Assembly: GCF_003254545.1 (NCBI RefSeq)
Contig: NZ_QJRH01000059.1
Coordinates: 1 to 64,000 of the forward strand
Direction of reading: 5' to 3'
Length of the DNA: 64,000 nucleotides
Origin: Flavobacterium tistrianum
Lineage (GTDB): Bacteria > Bacteroidota > Bacteroidia > Flavobacteriales > Flavobacteriaceae
Part shown: piece after piece, positions 38,537 through 47,343 of the stretch
How positions within the stretch are numbered: the first letter of the stretch is position 1
Layout of the letters: every line of letters begins with the position of its first letter
Position numbers and translations under genes: made by a program
Notes under the pieces: generated by a model
What the model saw: only the letters and a program-made list of their open reading frames with translations
Database searches by the model: none
Told to the model about the DNA's origin: nothing

Positions 38537-40714
38537 ATGAATACTATTTCGCCTTGGACAGCAAATGCACAAACCGATATTGACAGCAGCCTACCCATAT
38601 TTATCATAGAAAAATCGAGCTATACATTTGAGCTTTATAGCTGTAGAGATTCTTTTTGGATTGTGGCTATCGGTACAAAAAAAGAAAGAATTGCTTTTCG
38701 TGCAGCTTATGCTTTAAACAGCTTTTTTGAAATTAATACCGTCTCAGAATCTGAAAAAGAGATTACTGTAAAACTAAAAACAGAATTAGGCAGTTACGAA
38801 ATAGTAATTAATTTTCCTGAAAACGATTCTCACTTACTACATTACCAAACTAATTTTAAAGCCAATTTTCCTATTCTGATTCCGTTTTGGCCACGCGATA
38901 TTTTGCCTTTAACACAAAATGGAAATATCGAAAACACTTCAGGAAAAATTCATGTCAAACAAATAGGCACAAGATCTGGCGTTTTATTTGCAAGTATCAA
39001 AAAACCTAAAAAAAGCACTTTATTTTACTTCCAAAATCTTACTGCCTTATCTGATTATTGTGAAGCTACAAAAACTTCGCTAAATGATGCCGTAAGTGGA
39101 AATTGGCCTGAAATTGGTTTTCAGTTACCTGTAAGTATCGAAGAACCTCTTCCGTCAGGAAAAGCTTTTATCATTTCTGATGCTTATATTTTACTGGGCG
39201 ATGAAACAAAAGATGATCCTTCTAAATTATGCATGGATTATCTGGAAAGTCTTGCCAGCATTTACAAACTTATTCCACGTCCCGAAACCGAATATCACGA
39301 CTGGATTGAAATTGCTCAAAAAACATTAGCTCATCTTGAATATAATAAAGGCTGCTGGACACAAACCAACGGAATTCCGTATCTAAATGCATATCTCTGC
39401 GATTACGAGACACCTGCAGAAAGTATGGTTCAGCTTGCCGTTTTGGCTCCGCTTAAAGAATACGAAAGATGGAATTCTGAAACGTATCGTTTATCTGAAG
39501 ATTTAAGAACTGGCTTGTTTCATTTTTATGATCCGAAAATAAAAAGCATTACACGTTGGCTTCCTGAACTGCATGACAAGCTAGACCAATCTGAAGAACA
39601 GAAAAAAGACACGACAATGGATTCGTGGTATCTACATCATCCGCTTATCAATCTAGCTAGACTTGCTATTTTTGGAGACAAAAATGCCGAAAAATTAGTT
39701 TTAGATTCTATCGATTTTGTAATAAAAGCAGCACACCACTTTCAATATGAGTGGCCTGTTTTTTATAACATTGAAACCTTTGAAGTTATTAAAGAAGAAA
39801 CCGAACCAGGCAAAGGCGGCGAAAAAGACGTTCCAGGCGCTTATGCACACTTAATGCTTTTAATGTATGATCTTACAAAAGAAAAACGCTTTTTGAGTGA
39901 AGCAGAAAAAGCAGCAAAACAACTTACACAATGTGGATTTGATATTTTTTATCAGGCCAATAATACAGGCTTTTCTGCAAATGCCTTACTAAAGCTTTAT
40001 AAAATTACGCGCAAGAAGATTTACTTGGAAACAAGTTATATGTGCCTTTCCGGATTATTCAAAAACGTTCAGCTTTGGGATTGCCAATATGCTTTTGGAA
40101 AAAACTACAATAACTTTTTTTCTATTTTTCCTCTAAATGATGCGCCTTACACTGCAGCATACGAAGAAATGGAAGTTTATACGGTATTAACAGAATATAT
40201 GCTTCAGGCCAAAGATGTCGATATTTTGTCTGGACTTCGAATTCTACTTCCAGAGTTTGTCAAATATGCCATCAACAGGATTGCCTATTATTATCCTTCT
40301 TTCCTTCCTAAAGAAATGATTTCTGAAGACGTGAAAACAGGAGAAATACAATCTGATTTGTATGCTCCTCTCGAAGATCTTTATGTTGGATGGGAAAAAA
40401 GCGGACAAGTGGGACAGGAAATCTATGGTGTTGGCTCTGCTTTTGCCATTGTGCCAAGACAATATTTTAAAATTGAATCTGGTTTGACTGTTTTTATCGA
40501 TTATCCTGTTATCAGTTTTACCAAAAGAGGAAAAAGTGCTTTCATAAAATTAAATGGAAATAAAAAAATGTTTTGCCATTTATTTATCATTGCTAATGAT
40601 CATAAAAAGCCATTACAGATTCTTCAAGATGACGAAGTTTTAAAACCAATAAAAAATACTGGTGCTCTAAAATATCAAATTGCGGGTGAAGCGCATATCA
40701 AAATAAGTTGGTAG
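38537..40714 (+). CDS. Cytosolic alpha-toroid protein, possible carbohydrate-active enzyme
   Basis: The 725-residue product has no signal peptide. Its first 220 residues look beta-rich; about 230-600 contains repeated helical hairpins with Trp- and Glu-rich turns (YHDWIEIAQKTLAHLEYNKGCWTQTNG, GAYAHLMLLMYDLTKEKRFLSEAEKAAKQL, NNTGFSANALLKLYKITRKKIYLETS), the layout of six-hairpin (alpha/alpha)6 glycosidases and epimerases. No exact family or catalytic pair can be named. It may act on sugars or sugar polymers; confidence in enzymatic function is low. Confidence 0.55.
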   Translation: MNTISPWTANAQTDIDSSLPIFIIEKSSYTFELYSCRDSFWIVAIGTKKERIAFRAAYALNSFFEINTVSESEKEITVKLKTELGSYEIVINFPENDSHLLHYQTNFKANFPILIPFWPRDILPLTQNGNIENTSGKIHVKQIGTRSGVLFASIKKPKKSTLFYFQNLTALSDYCEATKTSLNDAVSGNWPEIGFQLPVSIEEPLPSGKAFIISDAYILLGDETKDDPSKLCMDYLESLASIYKLIPRPETEYHDWIEIAQKTLAHLEYNKGCWTQTNGIPYLNAYLCDYETPAESMVQLAVLAPLKEYERWNSETYRLSEDLRTGLFHFYDPKIKSITRWLPELHDKLDQSEEQKKDTTMDSWYLHHPLINLARLAIFGDKNAEKLVLDSIDFVIKAAHHFQYEWPVFYNIETFEVIKEETEPGKGGEKDVPGAYAHLMLLMYDLTKEKRFLSEAEKAAKQLTQCGFDIFYQANNTGFSANALLKLYKITRKKIYLETSYMCLSGLFKNVQLWDCQYAFGKNYNNFFSIFPLNDAPYTAAYEEMEVYTVLTEYMLQAKDVDILSGLRILLPEFVKYAINRIAYYYPSFLPKEMISEDVKTGEIQSDLYAPLEDLYVGWEKSGQVGQEIYGVGSAFAIVPRQYFKIESGLTVFIDYPVISFTKRGKSAFIKLNGNKKMFCHLFIIANDHKKPLQILQDDEVLKPIKNTGALKYQIAGEAHIKISW

Positions 40715-40830
40715 CTTATTAAAGCATTTAAATGAAAATCTTACAACACAGCAGAGCAAATTATATAAAAAGTACCGCACTAGTAGTTTTATATTTATTA
40801 CCAAGAATATCTGGAGTCGAGACAAATAAT

Positions 40831-40860
40831 AAAGGCCTATTCTAAAATAGACCTTTATTT
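40831..40860. terminator. Bidirectional terminator between convergent genes
   Basis: Arms aaaggcctatt and aatagaccttt (one mismatch) flank ctaa-type loop bases, with T on the right and A on the left. It separates the alpha-toroid gene from the minus-strand gene at 40881. Confidence 0.8.
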
Positions 40861-40880
40861 CATGAGCATAATCTAACATC

Positions 40881-41138
40881 TTATGGTCTTGTGCCATTGA
40901 TAGTGTCTCTATTAGACGGAACGGTGGCCTTGTTAGTAGACTTTGGAGTTCCTTTCTTTTTATCGGTACGCTGTTTGTTGACTGTGTCCGTTTTTCGTGT
41001 CGAAGGATACTGCTTGTTCTTTTTATGATGAACAGTATCTGTTTTAGGAGTAGATTTTTTCTTTCCCGGAATTGTATCCTGAGCCGATGCAACGCTAAAA
41101 CATAATAGCATACAAGCAATTAGAAATAAATTTTTCAT
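40881..41138 (-). CDS. Small exported basic Thr/Lys-rich protein
   Basis: The 85-residue product starts best at ATG 41138 (MKNLFLIACMLLCFSVASAQ), which gives a standard signal peptide with cut at ASA-Q; an upstream frame extension adds an unlikely tail. The mature part is low-complexity Lys/Thr/Asp/Pro with a repeated KTDTV motif (twice or more). Probably disordered and periplasmic. Function unknown. Confidence 0.6.
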   Translation of the reverse strand: MKNLFLIACMLLCFSVASAQDTIPGKKKSTPKTDTVHHKKNKQYPSTRKTDTVNKQRTDKKKGTPKSTNKATVPSNRDTINGTRP

Positions 41139-41278
41139 AATAATCAATTTTAAATTAACAATTTGTTTATGAAACACTTAACTCATGTTTCATTGCAAAT
41201 TTTAGAAAGAAAATCCATAGCCACTTACACTATAAAGTTCTCACTATTATATGATTACCATAATTAATAATTTACCAG

Positions 41279-41995
41279 ATGGCTTCAATAAAACAAATAC
41301 TAAATGCTACCGAAAACAGACAATATCCTTTGCCCCAAAGAAAATGGAAATACTATCAGGAATGGTACCACACTGTATTTTTTCATTGGGAAGTTCCTTC
41401 GTACCTTTTAGAAAAATACATTCCAAAAGAAATACAAATAGATACTTATGCTGGCATGGCTTGGGTTTCTCTTGTTTCGTTTGAAATAAAAAACATGCGA
41501 TTGCGATATCTTCCAATGTTGCCTTATATTTCTAATTTTGAAGAAATTAATATCAGAACTTATGTTACAAAAGACGGAATTCCTGGTATTTACCTATTCT
41601 CCATTGAGACGAATAAATTAATTGAAGTTTTATTTTCTAAACTTTTTATCGGACTTCCTTATGAAAAGGCAGAAATTAAGCGGTCAGGAAATCGTCTTTT
41701 TTCTCAAAACCTAAAACAAAATCATCTTCTTGATATTAAAATCGGAAAAACTTCTTCTATTCAAAAAACAGATTTGGATGTTTGGCTCACCGAAAGGCAT
41801 TCTTTGTATGATATCTGTAATGATAAAATTTGTCGTTTTGATATTCATCATAAAGAATGGGAAATTCTGGATCTCGAAATTAGGATAAAAGACATTTGGT
41901 ATGAGGCTGGAGATTTTATAATCAATACCTATCCTGACAGAATTCATTATACAGAAAAGATTGAAGTTTTGTTGTGGGGGAAAAAGGAGGCTTAA
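41279..41995 (+). CDS. YqjF-like DUF2071 protein
   Basis: The 238-residue product matches the DUF2071/YqjF group: WYHTVFFHWEVPSYLLEKYIPKEIQIDTYAGMAWVSLVSFEI near the start and FEEINIRTYVTKDGIPGIYLFSIE in the middle are typical. No signal peptide or catalytic motif is known for the family. It stands alone, upstream of a small acidic protein gene. Confidence 0.85.
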   Translation: MASIKQILNATENRQYPLPQRKWKYYQEWYHTVFFHWEVPSYLLEKYIPKEIQIDTYAGMAWVSLVSFEIKNMRLRYLPMLPYISNFEEINIRTYVTKDGIPGIYLFSIETNKLIEVLFSKLFIGLPYEKAEIKRSGNRLFSQNLKQNHLLDIKIGKTSSIQKTDLDVWLTERHSLYDICNDKICRFDIHHKEWEILDLEIRIKDIWYEAGDFIINTYPDRIHYTEKIEVLLWGKKEA

Positions 41996-42099
41996 TCTTT
42001 TCAACGAACTGTAAATTATATAATTGCATGGTCATGATTTATAAAATTCAAGCATAAGACAATGCTACTTTTACTGTAAACAATTAAAAAATAGCATTT

Positions 42100-42435
42100 A
42101 TGAATTTAGATAAAAAAGAAAATTACAGTCCAGAGGACCAATATTTTCAAGATGACGAAACCCGATATGAAAATGATCATCAGTATGATGATATCGACAT
42201 TGACGCTCCACCCGCAGATCATTCCATAAGCGATAATGCAGAACCAGATTATGGAGACGAATTTGACGAAGACCAAATCAACAATCAAAAACTAGATGAT
42301 AACCCAGGTGGAGATGAATTTGACGAAGAATTTGAAGATGATGAAAACGACGAAGACATCGATGATGGTGATGAACTTAATCAAAAGGATTTTGAAGAAG
42401 ATGAATCTGGAACCGATCCGAATCGAAATATTTAA
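42100..42435 (+). CDS. Small acidic hydrophilic protein 3
   Basis: A 111-residue product with very high Asp/Glu content and no hydrophobic core. It shares the ADHSISDNAE stretch with the 33944 protein and is a likely paralog. It is probably disordered; a stress or nucleic-acid-mimic role is conceivable but not supported. Confidence 0.65.
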   Translation: MNLDKKENYSPEDQYFQDDETRYENDHQYDDIDIDAPPADHSISDNAEPDYGDEFDEDQINNQKLDDNPGGDEFDEEFEDDENDEDIDDGDELNQKDFEEDESGTDPNRNI

Positions 42436-42441
42436 AAGCAA

Positions 42442-42468
42442 AACCCCGTTTAACAGCGGGGTTTTTTA
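42442..42468. terminator. Terminator shared by convergent genes
   Basis: A perfect stem aaccccg/cggggtt with loop tttaacag is followed by T residues. It ends the acidic protein gene and probably the export operon from the opposite strand. Confidence 0.85.
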
Positions 42469-42505
42469 CCTTAAATTTCGTTTAACAAAAAACTTTTAAA
42501 ATCTA

Positions 42506-43630
42506 TTAACTTGTTTTTCTATAGTTATAAATTGCCAGTGCATTTAGTACAATGGCAAAAATAAATAAGTACAAAAGCTCTCTTCCAACTTCTTGCAGAC
42601 CGCTTCCTTTTAGAACAATAAGTCGAACTACTTTTATAAAATGCGTTACAGGAGTAAACTCTGAAATGGTTCTTGCCCAATTCGGCATGCTGTCGGTACT
42701 GGTGAAGAAACCGCTCATAAGCATAAAAATCATCATAAAGAAAAAGGCAATAAACATGGCTTGCAATTGCGTATCGGCAAATGTCGAAATCAAAAGTCCT
42801 AATCCTAATAAGGCAGTCAAATAAACTCCCGCAAAGAGATATAACACCAAGAAACTGCCTTGCGGAAATATTCCATAAATCAAGTACATTACAATTAGGC
42901 CAACTGTAAATACAATCATTCCGACAATCCAAAACGGAATGAGTTTGCCTAAAATAAATTGCCATTTCTGAATTGGCGTTACATTAATCTGTTCAATTGT
43001 GCCTATTTCTTTTTCTTTTACAATATTTAATGCCGTAATAAATCCGCCAATCAATGTGAGCAACAAGACCAAAATACCTGGAACCATATAATATTTGTAT
43101 TCCGCTCTTGGATTGTACCAATTTGTACTTGTCAAAGTAATTAAGGATGGCGAAACAGAAGCCGATTGTGGCGGTAGTTTAAATCGTATATCCAAATCAT
43201 TACTAAAATCAGCAAGCACAACATTTAAATAAGCATTTCCAATATTCGATTTGGTTCCGTTGATGGCATCAGCGGCAATATTTACTTTCTGACTACCTTC
43301 TCTTACCAAGTTTCGTTCAAATCCAGAAGGAATTTCTAGAATTAAATCGGCATCTCCTGTTTCAATGAACTTCATGCCTTCCAAATACGATGCTGGAGCT
43401 CCTACAATATGAAAGTATCCAGAAGAACCTATTTTATTAATTAACTTTTGAGAATAAGAACTGTGATCGTGATCTACATAAACAATGTTTACACTTTTTA
43501 CTTCAAAATTAGCCGCCAACGGTAAAATGATGAGCTGTATTGTTGGCACAAAAAACATCATGGCAAGAATCGTTTTGTCTCTAAAGATTTGTCGAAATTC
43601 TTTCTGTAATATAAAACGTAGCACCTTCAT
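42506..43630 (-). CDS. ABC-2 permease, YbhR-like
   Basis: The 374-residue protein has the ABC-2 layout: an N-terminal span (about 20-40), a large extracytoplasmic domain, and five further spans from about 175 to the end. The region MVPGILVLLLTLIGGFITALNIVKEKEIGTIEQINVTPI is characteristic of the YhhJ/YbhR group. Its start overlaps the end of the first permease gene (ATGA), so the two are translated together and probably form a heterodimer. Last gene of the operon. Confidence 0.88.
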   Translation of the reverse strand: MKVLRFILQKEFRQIFRDKTILAMMFFVPTIQLIILPLAANFEVKSVNIVYVDHDHSSYSQKLINKIGSSGYFHIVGAPASYLEGMKFIETGDADLILEIPSGFERNLVREGSQKVNIAADAINGTKSNIGNAYLNVVLADFSNDLDIRFKLPPQSASVSPSLITLTSTNWYNPRAEYKYYMVPGILVLLLTLIGGFITALNIVKEKEIGTIEQINVTPIQKWQFILGKLIPFWIVGMIVFTVGLIVMYLIYGIFPQGSFLVLYLFAGVYLTALLGLGLLISTFADTQLQAMFIAFFFMMIFMLMSGFFTSTDSMPNWARTISEFTPVTHFIKVVRLIVLKGSGLQEVGRELLYLFIFAIVLNALAIYNYRKTS

Positions 43631-44733
43631 GACAATCTAATTTTAAATTTTTTCAAAGAGACCGTAAGCAATAAAACGGTCATTATTGCCAATATTAAAG
43701 TTTCTTTCCAGATGTATGAAAAGCCCAAACCTTTGAGCATTACAGCTTTTACAATGATGTAATAATAATGCGACGGAATTAAATGGGAAATCGCTTGAAA
43801 TATCCAAGGCATATTTTCGATCGGAAACATAAAACCAGTCAGAATCAAAGTAGGCACCATCATTCCCATCATTGATATAAGCATCGCAGTCTGTTGCGAA
43901 TCGGTCACATTTGAAATGAGCAAACCGAGAGAAAGACAGGTAATAATAAACAAAATACTTTCTGCAAAAAGAAGCAGAAAACTCCCTTTAATCTCAACAT
44001 CAAGCAGATATACTGAAAGAAATATAATAATGATAAAGTTGATTATGGAAAGCACTAAAAACGGAATTGCTTTTGCGATTAAAACCATAATGGGTTTAAA
44101 AGGCGATACCAGCAAAATTTCCATAGTTCCCAATTCTTTTTCGCGCACAACAGAAACAGAAGTCAGTGCCGTGCTCACAATCATAAAAATCAAGGCGATT
44201 ACACCTGGAATAAAATTAAGCGAACCGTTTTGTTCTTCATTATAAAGCTGTCTTAATTCTGGAATTATTTGATAGTTTAACTTCGCAGTCGGATTCAATT
44301 CCTGCTGATAATCTCTAGCAATCGCGTTTAAATAATTGGTTACAATAGTCGCCGTATTAGGATCTGATGCATCTGCAATGACCTGAATTTTTGCTCCTCC
44401 CAGACGCTGGACATCAGAACCAAAATTAGTCGGAAAAATGACTGCACATTTTATGGTTCCGTCTTTAAATCTATTCTCAATATCGGTATAATTCAAGATT
44501 GGATTTTCGACATGAAAATAAGAACTTGACTGTATTTTTCGAATCATTTTCTCGGTATGAATATCGTGTGAATTATCCTGAATGGCAATTCCAATATTTT
44601 TGACTTCGCTGCTCAGCGCAAAACCAAACAGAACAATCTGCGCCACAGGAAGTCCAAAGAGAATGAGCAAAGTTCTTCGATCTCTGAAAACATGATAAAA
44701 TTCTTTTCGGATAAAAGCCAGTAATCTTTTCAT
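43627..44733 (-). CDS. ABC-2 permease, YbhS-like
   Basis: The 368-residue protein starts at ATG 44733 (MKRLLAFIRKEFYHVFRDRRTLLILFG), 1 base after the stop of the second ATPase; a longer in-frame extension to 44799 would overlap it needlessly. It shows the same design as its partner, with FIPGVIALIFMIVSTALTSVSVVREKELGTMEILLVSPFKP as the family signature. Together they likely export a hydrophobic or cationic compound with the adaptor and TolC-like protein. Confidence 0.88.
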   Translation of the reverse strand: MKRLLAFIRKEFYHVFRDRRTLLILFGLPVAQIVLFGFALSSEVKNIGIAIQDNSHDIHTEKMIRKIQSSSYFHVENPILNYTDIENRFKDGTIKCAVIFPTNFGSDVQRLGGAKIQVIADASDPNTATIVTNYLNAIARDYQQELNPTAKLNYQIIPELRQLYNEEQNGSLNFIPGVIALIFMIVSTALTSVSVVREKELGTMEILLVSPFKPIMVLIAKAIPFLVLSIINFIIIIFLSVYLLDVEIKGSFLLLFAESILFIITCLSLGLLISNVTDSQQTAMLISMMGMMVPTLILTGFMFPIENMPWIFQAISHLIPSHYYYIIVKAVMLKGLGFSYIWKETLILAIMTVLLLTVSLKKFKIRLS

Positions 44734-44734
44734 A

Positions 44735-45478
44735 CTAATCTGATGTTCTTTGGGCATTTCTTGCCAATTCATAAAAAACCTCATCCATAGAAACCGCATT
44801 AAAGCGCTTTTTTAAGGCTGTCGGAGAATCTATAGCAGCTACGCGTCCGTCAACCATAATGCTGATTCGGTCGCAATATTCGGCTTCGTCCATATAATGC
44901 GTCGTGACAAAAACTGTAATTCCGTCTGCGGCTGCTTGATAAATCATTTCCCAAAACTGTCGTCTCGTTATCGGATCTACACCGCCTGTAGGTTCGTCTA
45001 GAAAAACAATTTTTGGACGATGAAAAACGGCAACAGAAAAAGCCAATTTCTGTTTCCATCCCAAAGGCAATCCGCCAACCAATTTTTTGGCTTCTTTCTC
45101 CAAACCTAAAGCCGAGACCAAATCTTTGCTCCTTTCTTTTATTTCAGGTCTTGAAACGCCATAAACTCCAGCAAAAAATTCAATATTTTCCAAAATAGTC
45201 AGATTATCGTACAGCGAAAACTTCTGACTCATATACCCTATATTCTTTTTAATTTTTTCCTGCTGTCCGTACACATCAAATCCAGCCACGCTGGCTTCTC
45301 CAGAAGTAGGATACGAAAGTCCACAGAGAATGCGCATAGCGGTTGTTTTTCCAGCACCATTTGCCCCTAGAAATCCAAAAATTTCGCCTTCGCTCACTTC
45401 AAAGCTAATTTTGTCAACCGCTTTGAAATCACCAAATTGTTTGGTTAGGTCTTTACAAACTATAGCTTTATTTTCCAT
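44735..45478 (-). CDS. ABC ATPase, second half of a split YbhF
   Basis: The 247-residue ATPase has Walker A GANGAGKTT, Walker B KIVFLDEPTGGVDP and the switch HYMDEAEYCD. The signature loop is changed from LSGG to LPLG (GLPLGWKQKL), as in the C-terminal half of YbhF-type double ATPases, so this site may be less active. It overlaps the preceding ATPase gene by 11 bases. Confidence 0.9.
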   Translation of the reverse strand: MENKAIVCKDLTKQFGDFKAVDKISFEVSEGEIFGFLGANGAGKTTAMRILCGLSYPTSGEASVAGFDVYGQQEKIKKNIGYMSQKFSLYDNLTILENIEFFAGVYGVSRPEIKERSKDLVSALGLEKEAKKLVGGLPLGWKQKLAFSVAVFHRPKIVFLDEPTGGVDPITRRQFWEMIYQAAADGITVFVTTHYMDEAEYCDRISIMVDGRVAAIDSPTALKKRFNAVSMDEVFYELARNAQRTSD

Positions 45479-46418
45479 TCAGCATTTCTTTTGGTTCATT
45501 GAAATGGTTTTGTTCCCGCATTAGACGAATAAAACTGTCTTCGATTGTAGGTTCTATTTTTTTTACTTCTAAATCTTCGGGGTTGTATTTTTGGGCAATC
45601 GCTTTTACTTTCTCTACATCTGGTTGTTCTGAGAGTAATGTCAAATGAAGAAATTCTCCAAAGGCATCACAGTTCTCCACCTCTTTTTCGGTTCTAAGAT
45701 TTTGTAAAAGCTTATAAATATTCTTTGCTTTTACGGCAAAAAGCATTTTAGGAAAACGGTTTATAATTTCCTGCGGTTCATCGACACTCATTATTTTTCC
45801 GTTTTGGATCAGAGCAATTCGGTCACATAACTTTGCCTCATCCATATATGGAGTTGAAACTACGATTGTGATGTTTTGCTTTTTAAGTTTTGACAGCATT
45901 TCCCAAAATTCACTTCTTGAAACTACATCAACACCTGTTGTGGGTTCATCTAGAAATAAAATCTCAGGTTTATGAATCAGTGCGCAGCATAAAGCCAATT
46001 TTTGCTTCATTCCTCCCGAAAGTTTTCCAGCACGTCTGTCGTTAAAAGGTTTTATCTGATCGTAAATATCTTTAATCAGATCATAATTTTCCTCGATTGT
46101 AGTTCCAAAAATAGTGGCAAAAAACTCGAGGTTTTCTTTTACTGTCAAGTCCTGATACAATGAGAATTTTCCAGGCATATAGCCTACTTTATTTCTAATT
46201 TCCTGAAATCCATTTACAACATCATGCCCTTCAACAGAAGCTGTTCCGCCATCGGCAAGAAGCAATGTCGTTAAGATTCTGAAAATGGAAGTTTTTCCAG
46301 CGCCATCGGGACCAATTAATCCAAAAAGTTCTCCTTTCTGCACTTCAAAAGACACCTCATCTACAGCGACAAAATCGCCATACTTTTTAGTAATATTTTT
46401 TAATGTAACTGAAGGCAT
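45468..46418 (-). CDS. ABC ATPase, first half of a split YbhF
   Basis: The 316-residue ATPase starts best at ATG 46418 (MPSVTLKNITKKYGDF), 11 bases after the adaptor gene; a TTG further upstream is in frame but overlaps the adaptor. It has Walker A GPDGAGKTS, intact signature LSGGMKQK, Walker B EILFLDEPTTGVDV, then an additional C-terminal domain of about 80 residues. In Escherichia coli YbhF these two ATPases are one chain; here they are separate genes. Confidence 0.9.
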   Translation of the reverse strand: MPSVTLKNITKKYGDFVAVDEVSFEVQKGELFGLIGPDGAGKTSIFRILTTLLLADGGTASVEGHDVVNGFQEIRNKVGYMPGKFSLYQDLTVKENLEFFATIFGTTIEENYDLIKDIYDQIKPFNDRRAGKLSGGMKQKLALCCALIHKPEILFLDEPTTGVDVVSRSEFWEMLSKLKKQNITIVVSTPYMDEAKLCDRIALIQNGKIMSVDEPQEIINRFPKMLFAVKAKNIYKLLQNLRTEKEVENCDAFGEFLHLTLLSEQPDVEKVKAIAQKYNPEDLEVKKIEPTIEDSFIRLMREQNHFNEPKEMLNGK

Positions 46419-46429
46419 ATTGTATTGTT

Positions 46430-47332
46430 TTATTTTGACCAAAGAACTTCTCCGTACATTCCGATTTTCAGATAACCATCATTTTTCACCCTTACTTTTA
46501 TGGCGTAAACCAAATTGGCTCGTTCGTCTTTGGTTGGAATTGTTTTTGGAGAAAACTCAGACTTATCTGAAATCCAAGCAATTGTTCCTTGATATTCTTT
46601 ATATTTCTTCTCGCCTTGGTCAATTCGCACTTTAACCTGCTGCCCGATTTTAATTTGAGACAACTGCGTTCCTGTTATGTAAGCTCTCAAATCTAGTGTT
46701 TCCAGATTGGCAATTTTGTATAATGGTTTTCCAATTACAGCCATTTCATACTGCTCTGCATATTTTGCCAAAACAGTTCCTTTTATCGGATTTACAATTA
46801 CACTTTTACTCAATTGATCTTCAATTCCCTTTAACTGAACTCCAACTGTATTTCCCTGCTGAGTTAAATTTTCAGTTGTGGTTTCCAACGAACTTTTTTG
46901 AGCTTTAATCTGAGCCTGTAAAGCGGCAACTTTAGAGTTTATATCATCCAATTGTTTTTGAGAAGCGACTCCGCCTTTTACCAATTTTTCAGTTCTGTTA
47001 CGATCTAAAATGGCGTTGTCAAGCTGTCGTTTTAAACTTTCAGTCTGAATTTCTATTTGTGGTTTTCCGCTTAGAATCGCTTTTTCGTTCTGGCGCAATT
47101 GCATTTTATTTATAGCAAGCTGTGTACTGTCTATAAAACCTACTTTTTGTCCTGCTTCTAATTGCTGGCCTTCTTCTACATTCAATTGTAAAATCTGACC
47201 ATTTGCTTCTGCTGACAAAATGGTTTCAACAGCCTCGAAAGATCCTGAAGCATCAAAATCATTTTCTTTATCGTTACAGGAAAACATCAATATTGCTGGA
47301 ATAAGAAAATAGAAAAGCTTTATCTTTTTCAT
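46430..47332 (-). CDS. HlyD-type periplasmic adaptor, YbhG-like lipoprotein
   Basis: The 300-residue product has a lipobox MFSC (C19), a biotinyl-lipoyl half-motif (ILSAEANGQILQLNVEEGQQLEAGQKVGFID), a long coiled-coil hairpin (about 75-170) and the returning half (NPIKGTVLAKYAEQYEMAVIGKPLYKIANLETLDLRAYI). It should join the inner-membrane ABC transporter to the TolC-like channel. The 11-base gaps to both neighbours support co-transcription. Confidence 0.9.
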   Translation of the reverse strand: MKKIKLFYFLIPAILMFSCNDKENDFDASGSFEAVETILSAEANGQILQLNVEEGQQLEAGQKVGFIDSTQLAINKMQLRQNEKAILSGKPQIEIQTESLKRQLDNAILDRNRTEKLVKGGVASQKQLDDINSKVAALQAQIKAQKSSLETTTENLTQQGNTVGVQLKGIEDQLSKSVIVNPIKGTVLAKYAEQYEMAVIGKPLYKIANLETLDLRAYITGTQLSQIKIGQQVKVRIDQGEKKYKEYQGTIAWISDKSEFSPKTIPTKDERANLVYAIKVRVKNDGYLKIGMYGEVLWSK

Positions 47333-47343
47333 AATGTATAGTA

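Noticed and set aside
42525..42965. 146-codon minus-strand frame inside the YbhR-like permease
   Set aside because: The permease frame covers it fully with family motifs; the alternative has Cys/Arg-rich nonsense composition.
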